DNA from: Gossypium raimondii | Taxonomy: Eukaryota; Streptophyta; Magnoliopsida; Malvales; Malvaceae | DNA: 64,000 bases | Assembly (NCBI RefSeq): GCF_025698545.1 | Contig: NC_068567.1 | Location: 4,030,001 to 4,094,000 of the forward strand | Direction: 5' to 3' | In this document: positions 24,218-34,921 of the stretch, piece after piece | Position numbering within the stretch: position 1 is the stretch's first letter | Layout: the number at the start of each line of letters is the position of its first letter | Program-made: the position numbers and the translations under genes | The notes under the pieces: generated by a model | What the model saw: the letters and a program-made list of their open reading frames with translations, nothing else | What the model was told of the DNA's origin: nothing | The model's database searches: none

Positions 24218-24958
24218 ATGGGGTTGCTCTTGAAATCCCTCCTCTCCCCATTGAAGAAACTCTGGTTTCGTCTACATTCAGTTCAAAAAAAGAGTATGTA
24301 TTCATCACCCATCACTGCATTTTCCATCTTTTCTTCTTATGTATTTTTCATGCTTTTAAACTTGGCATTTTTTTTCATGGGATTGCTATGGGTAAAAGTA
24401 CCATGGAGGTCCCTAGAGTAGGAGTAAGATTGCATTTTGCCCCCTCTACTAAAAAAAACAAAAAATTAGTCCCTATACGTTTAATCAAAGAGAAAATCGG
24501 TTCTTTTTGTTAAAATTTTCATTTATTTGTACTATTAAAAACCAACGTGGCTGACGGAATAATCAAACATTGACACGTAGCATGCCATGTGTACTTAATG
24601 TTCATGTATAGAAACCAGTTTTTAATAGCAGAGATGGATAGAATTTTTTAACAGCAGGATCAATTGTCTCTTTGATTTAAGGTATAAGGACTAATTTACC
24701 CATTTCCCCTAGTACAAGGACTTTTATGATACCGATTTCCGCACATTACTTGTTTCAGTGCATCATGTTTAGTGATTGGTATATGACAAAAACAATCAGA
24801 ATTTATCTTCTTATGTAAATATATGTGTGTATATTTCAGGAAGAGGGATATACATTTTGTATGAGGATGTGAAATCATGCCCTTGTGAAGATGTGCATGT
24901 GCTATGGTCCATGTTGGTGGAATCAAATGCATCATCCATGCTGCCTGCCAAGCAATGA
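24218..24958 (+). CDS. Two-exon gene for a 64-aa protein of unknown function
   Basis: Exon 1 is 24218-24293 and exon 2 is 24840-24958, joined by a GT-AG intron of 546 bp; the split codon gives Arg26. The protein starts MGLLLKSLLSPLKKLWFRLH, an amphipathic basic helix. A short acidic core follows (GIYILYEDVKSCPCEDVHVL, then WSMLVES), and it ends SSMLPAKQ before TGA. The two Cys of CPC lie in the core. There is no signal peptide, membrane segment or domain that I can name. It feels like a conserved short plant protein, but I cannot tie it to a named family. Support is the good splice sites, the sensible composition of both exons and the T-rich leader. An in-frame extension to 24170 lacks an ATG. 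A MITE sits in the intron (24389-24735). The alternative is a chance ORF pair, which I think unlikely. Confidence 0.65.
24389..24735. mobile_element. MITE in the intron of the 64-aa gene
   Basis: Starts GGGTAAAAGTACCATGGAGG and closes on AAGGACTTTTATGATACC, with inner inverted pieces around TTAATCAAAGAGAAAATC and TCTCTTTGATTTAAGG. Same family as 1-265. Confidence 0.5.
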
Positions 24959-25099
24959 AACATTTCAGAGGCTATATATCCACTCTTTGTATATATATAT
25001 AACATATTTATGATGTTTTTATTTCTATGAAACAAGGCTTTTTTTTTCTTGTTTTGAATATGTGCCAAATACACCAGAAATATATGAGTTAGTACTTTT

Positions 25100-26105
25100 T
25101 AAAAAAAAAGAAAATTCTCTCTTTGTTTTATTTTTCTTAATACTTAAAATCAAATTTAATTTCCTGAATCCCAAAATTTCATTTGGGGGAAGTGAATGGT
25201 GGGTTCTTTTCTTTACTTAAAAATTTGGCCTTTTTTTATGGTTGCTTTGTCACTTTCAGAAGTTGGGGGAATGGGCAGTTTATTGCTTGCTTTTCATATC
25301 TTTCAAGAAGTTGACTAGGGAAATTGCTTTTGAATAGATGTGAGAACCTACTTGCTTCTTTTCATGCCTTCATTTACACTTCAATAAATATTTGGTGAGT
25401 ACAACTACACCAAACCTCAAGATGTAGGCTCAAATCATAGGAGTAACCTCGTTTATGTATCCTAGTGTATAAGTCAATTGTAAACTTCATCATGAATAAA
25501 TTGTGCATATAATTTAGGGAGGGTAATGGAGCGGAGCAAGGTCGGGGTGGATATCGTTAAATCCACCCATAGTTGGCACACTCTGCTCCACCACCCGCAT
25601 CGCTCTATTATCAATATATAATCTTGAAAGTCACTACCACCTCTATAGATGTTAGATGCATATTCTACAAAAATGATAAGATGCTTATATATAAAATTAT
25701 TAAATATTAAACTAAAAATAATATAAAATGATATGGGTGGGCTTAAAATAGACTCGGATTAACTATTTACAAATATGGACGGACATGAGCAAAATTTTAA
25801 ACTCATATATTTTGGGTCAGGTCGAACTTGACCAAGCATAATGTATGTTAATGTAATGCTAAAGTTCGACTCGGCCTAATCCATAAACACCTTTAATCAT
25901 AACGAGCGTGACACTTGATAACAACATAGCTACTCTAGTTCCGTAAAGACAACTTCAACATTAATATCATACGATTTGCATGCATTCACTTTCTACTCCG
26001 CGCCTTTCAAATTAAATTGTCTTACTTCAATCTTCGCATAAAACATGTAGGACATAACACCCTCTTCATAAGCAAGTACAAATACAAGATCATGATTAGT
26101 ATAAG
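25100..26105. other. Gene-free, with half of a MITE
   Basis: Right half of the TAGACCTGTTCATGGG family at ~25735-25895 (GGTCAGGTCGAACTTGACC, CCTAATCCATAAACACC). The rest is unassigned AT-rich DNA. Confidence 0.4.
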
Positions 26106-26681
26106 TAGACCTATTCATGGGTCGGGTTACCTGCTCAGACCCAAATGTCCGCTTGAAATTTGAGAGGATTGGGCAAAAATATTATGTTCGAAAAATGAGC
26201 TTCGGTAAAAAAATTAGACCCATTTAAAATATGGGTTGGGCACGGGCTTGAACATTTAAGGCACGAGCCTGGCCCTGACCTGGCCTATTTTAAGTTTATA
26301 ATACTTTATATTATGTTATTTTTATATATTATGTAATTTAGAACACATTAAAAAAAATAAATCTATACTACATATATGATACTACTCTAATATAAACATT
26401 TAAATAATGTTAAGATGAATATATAAAAAAATTTCAAAAATTAAAAAATGTATAAAATTATTAAATATTAAAAATTAAAATAAAATAAAATAAATATTTT
26501 TTAAAAAAATTAAAAATAATATACGAGGGCCTAAAATGAGCTTAGATTAGTCTTTTGCAAATATGAGCAGGTTTGTACAAAATTTTAGGCCTAAATTTTG
26601 GGTTGAGCTGGGCTTGGACAAACATAAAATATATTAGTATTATGCTTAAATCAGGTTCGACCCAACCCATGAACACGTCTA
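26106..26681. mobile_element. MITE, TAGACCTGTTCATGGG family, 576 bp
   Basis: Terminal inverted repeats of ~25 bp: TAGACCTATTCATGGGTCGG and CCAACCCATGAACACGTCTA. Interior shares ATAATACTTTATATTATGTT with the copies at 28435-28955 and 40613-41127. Confidence 0.65.
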
Positions 26682-26894
26682 AACACAAATAAAGAAAGTG
26701 AATAACAATATAAGGAATCTAAGAATACATGATTCCCACTTTAAAAAATATATATGATTTCCCCCTACAAGTAAACCTAATATTTGTTGCATAATCTTGA
26801 AATAAATAACAATTAATAAAATATTACAAGTCAAGATCGTCAACATTCACATTGTAATAAAAATGACACTTGCAATATCATGTCATTTTATAAC

Positions 26895-27328
26895 GGGTAA
26901 ACTATAAAAATTGTCACTTTTGTTTATCTCAAATTACATTTTAGTTATTTAGGTTTAAAATGTTATGTTTTAGTTACTTACATTATCATTTTGTTACGAA
27001 GTGGTCACTCTACCGTTACCTCCCTAACGGCAATCCTACATGGTAGTCTAAATAGATTTTAAATGACAACTTAGATGTTCAGTTGCTGAGATAAAAATAA
27101 GTTTTTAATTAAATAAATTTAATTTGGACTACCACGTAGGACATCCAATTTAGCATTTAAAACCCATTTGATGTCATCACGTAGGAGACCATGAGGAGGT
27201 AATGTAAGCTTAATCGTAAAGTGACCACTTCGTAACAAAACGGTAACATAAATAACTAAAACATAACATTTCAAACATAAATGACTAAGATATAATCTAA
27301 AGTAAACAAAAGTGACTAAATTTCCCAT
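26895..27328. mobile_element. Fold-back MITE with long arms
   Basis: The left arm from 26895 returns in reverse complement at the right end. Shared blocks are CACTTTTGTTTA, AAATGTTATGTTTTAGTTA, TTTTGTTACGAAGTGGTCAC and CCTACGTGGTAGTCC. The arms span almost the whole 434 bp, so a transcript would fold into a long hairpin. Confidence 0.65.
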
Positions 27329-27419
27329 TAACAATTGCTGTAACATTGTAAGCAACACAACAAGTGTTCTAATAAACTCAAAAAGGTACCAGAAAAAACA
27401 CATCGATACGAGTGCCAAG

Positions 27420-27720
27420 GTACAAATTTTTACAATTTACTATTAAGCCCTCCATTTTAAAAAATTTTCATTAAGACCCTCAAATTTAATTTTTAATAAT
27501 CACTAAATCTTCTATAGATTTTGAAAATTAACATTAAGTCTTGTATAAACCCCTCAATTAAAAAAATATCATTTAGATCATCAAAGTTCATTTTCAATAA
27601 TCAACATTAAACCTTCTACATGTCTTGAAAATCATGATTAAGGCCTTCAAAATTTTTCAAGATTTTCATTAAAACCCTTAATTTTTTAATAATTCTCATT
27701 AGATCCCAAACATAATCAAC
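27420..27720. repeat. Degenerate ~100-bp tandem repeat
   Basis: ATTAAGACCCTCAAATTTAA-like units recur about three times (near 27470, 27575 and 27650) with drift. No coding potential. Confidence 0.35.
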
Positions 27721-28256
27721 AATGAACCAATACTCAATCAATATTGAAAATCACTAGTTTCATCCACCATATATAATAAATCAACATCGAATCAGTTCAT
27801 CATATAATCCAATCCAATGATTTGTCATTTTCATCTAAATTGAAGAAAACTATGCTGATAAACCCAAGCTCGACTTAGCCTTTTTTAGTTTGTAATGTTT
27901 TATATTATGTTATTTTTATATATTTTGTAATTTATAACACATGAAAAATTAAATCTATAATAGTATATATAGGGTGAAGTCGAATTTTTTTTGAGGGAAC
28001 TAAATTCTATATTTTTATGAAAGATAAAATGTAATTTTTCCATTTAAAAAGTCTAAATGTTTATATTTTGTACAGGACTCCATCAAAATTTTATCATTTT
28101 TGGGGGGCTAAAATACAATTTTACCTATAATAATTTAAACATTTTATAAATTACAACATGAAAAAAAAATCAAAATTTCCTATTTTAAGGCACCAGCACA
28201 CGTGGCATCGCCTTTGAATATACAATATCACTATAATGTAAATATTAAAAAATGAC

Positions 28257-28389
28257 CATATACATGGGTGAGTCTGAAATGGGTTTTGAAAAAAATTTTA
28301 GGCCTATATTTCAGGTCGAGCTAAGCTTAAACAAACATAAAGTATGTTAATACCATACTTAGACCCGACTTGACCCATGAATACTTCTA
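28257..28389. mobile_element. Right half of a TAGACCTGTTCATGGG MITE
   Basis: Carries GGTCGAGCTAAGCTTAAAC and the terminal CCATGAATACTTCTA; left half missing. The intact copy starts 46 bp further on. Confidence 0.5.
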
Positions 28390-28434
28390 TCGCAAATTAT
28401 AGGAATTAAATTTTCAACTATGTATACACCCACT

Positions 28435-28955
28435 TAGACCTGTTCATGGGTCGGGCTACCCGCTCAAAATTTGGGAGGGTTTCAGTAAAAATATTAGGCA
28501 CGAAAAATGAGTCTGGACAAAAAAATTAGGCTATTTAAAATATGGGCTGGACTTGGGCTTAAACATTCAAAGCCCAAGCCTGTTCCGACCCATTTTAAGT
28601 TTATAATACTTTATATTATGTTATTTTTATATATTATGTAATTTAGAACACATTTATAAAAAAAGACCTATACTAAATATATAATACTACTTTAATGGAA
28701 GCATTAAAATAATGTTAAGATGATTGTATAAAAAATTTCAATAAATAAAAAATGTATAAAATTATTAAATATTAAAATAAAATAAAATAAATATTTTAAA
28801 AAATATGGGCCGGCCTAAAATAGGTTTGAGTTAGTCATTTGCAAATATGAACAAGTTTGAACAAAAGTTTAAGCTCATATTTTAAGTCGGGCCGAACTTG
28901 AACGAACATAAAATATATTAATATCATACCTAAACCTGGCATATGAATACCTCTA
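28435..28955. mobile_element. MITE, TAGACCTGTTCATGGG family, 521 bp
   Basis: Left end TAGACCTGTTCATGGGTCGG, right end CATATGAATACCTCTA, with the same interior as 26106-26681. Confidence 0.65.
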
Positions 28956-29366
28956 CCCTCACTAATATCAAGGTAGAGCCTAATATATTTATATGCTTTT
29001 ATATACTTTTTCAATAGATCTTGGACACGAATCTCATTTAGAATTTAACCCATAAATAACAAAGAGAAAAACAATAAAAGATATATCCTTTGAAAGATAG
29101 AATATTCATGTCATAACAAATCGAATAAAACCATATCTAGATTGCATTTTGTATAGTGCTATAAATCCAAAAAATTTCATACTATATTAGATTTCATTAG
29201 ATGTTGAAACGGTCTGTTCGGTTATTAATCGAATCGGATTCGTATCAAATGAAATAATTGAATTGTATAACTTTTTAACTGTTAATCGAACTGAAATATT
29301 TTTAAAAAAAATAACTGAACCGAAATTTATATATCTTTGTCTTTTGATTAAAACAATTATAAAACA

Positions 29367-29984
29367 TAGGGGTGTGCAAAATTCGGGTAAAATCGAAAAA
29401 ATTCGGTTAACCAAACGAATTCGGTTAATCGGTCGGTTAACCGAATTTTTTCGGTCGGGGGTCGGTTAATTATTTTTGATTTTTCGTTAACGGTTAATTC
29501 GGTTCAAACCGGTCGGTTAATCAATTTTTCGTTAACCGAAAAATTAATAAATAAAATTATAATATATAAATAGGCCAACTATTCACCTAAACCCAATCTA
29601 AACCCAAGTATTCAACCCAACCCAACCCAATCATAAAATTAAATTACAAATAATTTAATAAATAAAAAATTTTAAAACTAAGACTAAAACTAAAGTCTAA
29701 AAGTCTAAAAATAATTTAATTATGTAGTGATTCAATTTGGTTAATTCGGTAATTCGTTAATTCTGTAATTCGGTAATTCGGTTAATTCGGTAATTGGTTA
29801 ATTTTAACCAAAATAAAAACATATAATTTTCGGTTAATTCGGTTAATCGATCAATTAACCGAAAAATTTCGTTCGGTTAATTTTTTTGGAAAAAATTTCG
29901 GTTCGGTTAACGGTTAAAGATTTTGAAAGGTCGGTTAATTCGGTTAATGTTATTTCGGGTCGGTTAACCGAATGAACACCCTTA
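29367..29984. mobile_element. hAT-type MITE with perfect 8-bp target duplication
   Basis: Ends TAGGGGTGTGCA and TGAACACCCTTA are imperfect inverted repeats. The 8 bp ATAAAACA flank it exactly on both sides (29359-29366, 29985-29992). The interior is packed with TTCGGTTAA/TTAACCGAA strings in both orientations. It lies within older repeat DNA of similar style (29200-30180). Confidence 0.8.
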
Positions 29985-30184
29985 ATAAAACATATAAAAA
30001 ATTACATTGAAATTAACTGAAATATATGTTTTTGTCTTGAAAGTTAATTGAATTACTTGAAATTTTATGTCTTGAAATTAACACATAATTGACATTGTTA
30101 AGTTTAATTAATTCGATTAATTATCAAATTTCGAATGAATTAACTGATAATCGAAATTTCAAAATATTGGCCCAACTAAATTCA

Positions 30185-31276
30185 ACCACAAATTAAAACG
30201 TTTTCCATCCATTCATTTGATTTTAATTGAAATTTCTAAAAAAAGATAAAGCTGTGTAATATGGTACGAATTTAGGTACAAGACTTAATTCTCTCCATTA
30301 AAATTTTTCTTAAAAAAGACAAAAAAATTGAACTTGAAAAGACAATTAATGAGTTAAATGGTGACATCAAATCCTATACTAAGAGTCAATTGATTATAGG
30401 CCCAGCCCATAGCCCGCAGGTTACTTTCCTACCAAACTATGTTCCAAAATAAAATAAAATAAAATAAAAAAAGCTATCACAAGATTTCTATGACACAAAA
30501 ATAAATAATTTTTTAAAAAAACCCAAAAATAAAATCTAATTGTCCAATAAAAACCACAAAAAAATATGAAGGAGAAAAATGGTTGGTCCATGTCGTGCAA
30601 GCTGTTGCCAAAAAAAAAAATGTTTTGAAGACTTTTAAATTGAAAGAGAAAGAAAGAAAGAAACACAAGTCCACTGGGGGAGTTGTCTTATTTTTAGGTT
30701 AATTTCATGACAAGTCCTTACAATCTAAGTTCTAGATTTTAAAATGTTGTAATCGAGTTCTTAAAGTATTGGTATTGTATTAAGCAAGTCCTTTCATCGG
30801 TCCAATTTCAATACGATGTGGAGGATATTTGAAGTATACGAAATACATGTGTTTATATACTGCATGGGCAATTTGGGTTAAATTGAAATTTAAGGGACTA
30901 TTTCCTTCTTCTTTTTTAACACGTTCGGTCCAAGTTGACTGTATGATAGGTGTACAATGTCATTGAAAATTGGCCTATAATTCTATAGATAGGTGCATAT
31001 GAGTTTATAATTTGATACTCGTGTTTAGATATGTTCCATGTTATATTTGAATTAGCATTTAACACAATGTTCTAAGTAGGATTTTCGATTTTCGGTTCAA
31101 TTGAGAGGTTAAGTCCGACTCGATTCTAAAAACCAAATGAAGCGATATGATTGATACAAAACCGATACTTTGAGGGCATAGTTTAAACATTTTGAAGTTT
31201 ATGAACTAATTTAAAATCCAGGAGATAATTTGTGGACGTTTGGTGAATTAACCCTTCTCCCCTAATTTTAATTTTT
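30185..31276. other. Gene-free region upstream of the WNK-proximal MITE
   Basis: AT-rich, with A-rich runs at 30448-30470 and (GAAA)n at 30644-30662, and worn MITE-like sequence from 30690 to ~30990. No ORF worth keeping. Confidence 0.4.
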
Positions 31277-31805
31277 GGGTAAACTACACCCAAGGTCACT
31301 AAACTATTAGTAGGTTTACGTTTTGACAACTCAATTTCAACAAGTTACAAAATAGTCATTAAACTATTCAAATGCTTTTATTTAAGTAACTGGATTGTTA
31401 ACTCTTATTTTTTTGTCCAGTTGGTGATCTTTGAGCGACAATTCAATAATCGGTACGGTGGAAGAATACCCATTGACGAGTAGAAGACCATATCTTAGAT
31501 CCAAGTTGATCTGATGGTCATTATTGGAGATTGGAGAAGAAAACTACTTGAATTTTGGTTCGCGTATTGGTGGTATTCAAAGTTATTTCATGAAAAAACT
31601 AAACTATAGAAGAGGAGGCGAAGTTTACCCTTTGGATTGGTGATGGGGGTGAGTACGAAGAAAGCCATACAACTGCAATTTTAACAGCTTATTGACTTAA
31701 ATGAAAACTTTGAAATAGTTCAGTGACCATTTTATAACTTTTTGAAATTTAGTAACTCAAACATAAATTTATCAATAGTTTAGGGACCTTTGGTGCAGTT
31801 TATTC
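31277..31805. mobile_element. MITE 377 bp upstream of the WNK start codon
   Basis: Long inverted ends: GGGTAAACTACACCCAAGGT and ACCTTTGGTGCAGTTTATTC, continuing about 40 bp with few mismatches. Length 529 bp; related to 19531-20064. Its right end falls in or next to the WNK promoter. Confidence 0.65.
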
Positions 31806-31849
31806 ATTTTAATTGTTTTTTACAGCTCGTGATGAGATAGAAGCGAGAG

Positions 31850-32182
31850 AGGGAGTTGAAAAAGAGGAAGAAAGAGGGGGTTGGGTTTTTGTCTTTGGGT
31901 GCAAAGCAGGCAGCAGACACACAACCTTGTGAAAATCCTTGCCTCGTTTTCCTTTCCGTAGTTATTAGTTGGCAATTAAACCTTTTAAACACTTCTCCTT
32001 TTGAATATATCCCCCCCTTCCTCTCTATCTCTTTGCTTTTCTCCACAATCCCATTAAAGAAAACAACAGATTTCATTAGTTTTCTTTGCCCTTTTTCATT
32101 TCCTTCACTGATTCTTCTTCTTCTTCTTCTTCTTACCCATTTTTTTTTAGAAAAAACCATTGTTGAGTTCTTAAAACTAGGA
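31850..32182 (+). promoter_or_regulatory. Probable leader region of the WNK gene
   Basis: C/T-rich sequence with a (TTC)n tract at ~32111-32136 and no ATG between about 31840 and the start codon. A two-codon ATG-AGA-TAG lies near 31832. No clear TATA box found. Confidence 0.35.
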
Positions 32183-34921
32183 ATGAATGGTGAAACAAGC
32201 TTTGAACTTGATTGTTCTGATTCTGACTTTGTTGAAGTTGATCCTACTGGTAGATATGGAAGGGTAAATAACTAAATACCCTTTTTGTCAAATTTTGTTT
32301 TTGTTTCTCTGAGAATTTAAAGTTTTTTATTTTGATGCCAAAGTTTGTTCTTTTTTTTTTAGTATAATGAAATTCTTGGCAAAGGGTCTTCAAAGACAGT
32401 GTAAGGAAAATGCTTTCTTTGTTTCTCTTTCTTGTATGGTGTGTGTTTGTGTATTTGTTTGTTTAAAATTGTTTTTTTTTTTTTACAGCTACAAGGCTTT
32501 TGATGAATATGAAGGAATTGAAGTAGCATGGAACCAAGTGAAACTTCATGATTTATTACAAAGTTCAGATGATTTAGAGAGATTGTACTGTGAAATCCAT
32601 CTCCTTAAAACCTTAAAACATGAAAACATAATGAAATTCTACACTTCTTGGGTTGATACTTCCAACAGGAACATCAACTTTGTTACTGAGATGTTCACTT
32701 CTGGTACTCTCAGACAGTAAGTACACACACCATCCTGTCTTGTCTCTATTGTCTCAATTTTGGTTCCAATGGAGGTCTTCTAAATTAATCCATGTTTGTT
32801 TTTTTGGAATATAGGTACAGGTTGAAACATAGGAAGGTAAACATTAGAGCTGTGAAGCATTGGTGTAGACAGATTTTAAGAGGGCTTTTGTATTTACATA
32901 GCCGTGACCCTCCTGTTATTCATAGAGACCTTAAGTGTGACAACATTTTCATTAATGGCAACCAAGGGGAAGTCAAAATCGGTGATCTAGGCTTGGCTGC
33001 GATCCTCCGTAAATCCCACGCCGCTCGTTGTGTCGGTATGTTGACGAACATACTTTTCTTTTACGCTCAATGAACATCGATAAAATGACCTTACGGCTGG
33101 ATTATTTGTTTGGTATTAGGAACGCCGGAGTTTATGGCTCCCGAGGTGTATGAAGAGGAATATAATGAACTAGTTGATATATATTCATTTGGGATGTGCA
33201 TATTGGAGATGGTTACTTTTGAATATCCATATAGTGAATGTACTCATCCTGCTCAGATCTATAAGAAAGTTGTTTTGGTATGAACCATAACCCTCGCTAA
33301 AAATTTGTGTTTTTAGTGTTTAGATTGACTTGTGACATATTTTATGTTTGGTATAGGGAAAAAAGCCAGAGGCTTTATACAAGGTAAAGGATCCCGAGGT
33401 TAGAGAATTTATCGAGAAATGTTTAGCTACCGTATCTCATAGGCTTACTGCCATGGAGCTTCTAAGAGACCCTTTTCTTCAAATCGATGATTATGGGTCG
33501 GATTTGAGACTAATTGAGTACCAAAGAGACAGCTATGACGCTGGACCTCTCATGAGACAACCTCTTTACGATGTTCATGTTAGTAACAACAGTTCCTTGG
33601 TCAATGGATACAGCAATTATCTCGGTTATGGACATGAGAGCAATATCGGCTATAACTCGCTTGAATACGAAACAAGTGAATTAGATCTCGAAGATGGTCA
33701 TTTGGGAGATGTTGACCTTATAATCAAGGGCAAAAGGAGAGATGATGATGGCATATTTTTGAGGCTTAGAATTGCAGATAAAGAAGGTTAGAGTTCATTT
33801 TATTCTTTCTTTCCTTTTTTTTTTTTTGTGATTCTACAATGGATTAATGTTACAAATTTTATATATAAGCAGGTCGAATCCGGAATATCTACTTTCCGTT
33901 TGACATCGAGTCAGATACTGCGTTGAGTGTTGCAACTGAAATGGTTTCTGAGCTTGATATCACGGACCAAGATGTCACTAAAATAGCAGATATGATTGAT
34001 GGGGAAATCGCATCTTTGGTGCCACAGTGGAAGAGGGGCTTGGGCATAGATGAAAACTCGATATGCACGGGTTCTAGTTTTTGTCAAAATTGTGCTTTGA
34101 ATGGCCACCTTTCAGATTTCTTATCATCGAGTAGTGCAGGTGCCAAGAACCTGCAAGTTCTCGAGTGCTCGAAACACGGTTGCACCACTGTCCATGGCCG
34201 GTTTGAAGAGATCACGTACCAAGTTGGAGAGCCTGAACAATGTGTTTCTGAAGGTGTAGAGGCTTCCTTGAGCCAACCAGACGGTATCCATTATGCCGAC
34301 ATTTGGGGTCAACGGGAAGGGTCAGAACTAATTCCGCCAGGACCAAAGGACATTTGCTGCAACGAAGTGAACGAAATGTCCGACCTGTCGGTTTCCGAAA
34401 AAGAGGAGAAAATTATAAACATAGACTGTCAAAGTGAATCCAATGCTCGGAACTCTTTTTCAGCCTACGGTTCAATGGATTCGGGTTTATTTGATGATTA
34501 CGAGAATGAAATTAGGCAAGAACTAAGATGGCTCAAAGCCAAGTACCAAATGCAGTTGAGAGAACTTAGAGACCAACAATTAGGAGTTAAACCGAAATAT
34601 CCCAGCTTGCCCCAAAGTTTCAACGACTTGTTGAATGACAACGATAACAAAACCGCTTCCCTATCTTCGATCTTGACATCCCCTAACAGAGAAAGCCTAA
34701 AACCGTTACCTTCCGGAAAGCATCGTACTCCATATTTCCCTCCTACCGCCGGGAAAAGATGTGCCACTTCTGCAAGCCAAAGCATCCAAAACACCGAAAC
34801 ACTCAGCTCATCGTATGATCTGGATACAGTATCCACTGCCAAGAGTTTCTACACCGGCACATTGCTTCCGCACCCGCTTCACCGCGCATCATCACTTCCG
34901 GTCGATGCCGTGGATGTGTAG
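32183..34921 (+). CDS. WNK: WNK (with-no-lysine) Ser/Thr kinase, WNK1/WNK9-type, 7 exons, 734 aa
   Basis: Exons: 32183-32263, 32363-32400, 32489-32716, 32815-33035, 33120-33277, 33357-33786, 33873-34921. All introns are GT-AG and short. The kinase domain spans residues ~23-290. The invariant Lys of subdomain II is Asn55 (EVAWNQVKL). The catalytic Lys is instead Lys38 in the glycine loop (GKGSSKTV), the WNK hallmark. HRDLKCDN has Asp154, DLG has Asp173, and TPEFMAPE follows. Residues ~365-430 ([30 protein letters not shown]) match the OSR1-type C-terminal domain. Residues ~527-555 are a Leu/Glu-rich likely coiled coil ([20 protein letters not shown]). Plant WNKs act in ion balance, flowering time and stress signalling; the role here is inferred. 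Sequence and HGRFEEITY near the domain's C-terminal side place it by memory in the WNK1/WNK9 group. The start is the first ATG of a T/C-rich leader. Confidence 0.95.

Noticed and set aside
33911..34842. Minus-strand ORFs opposite the WNK gene
   Set aside because: Shadows of the last WNK exon.
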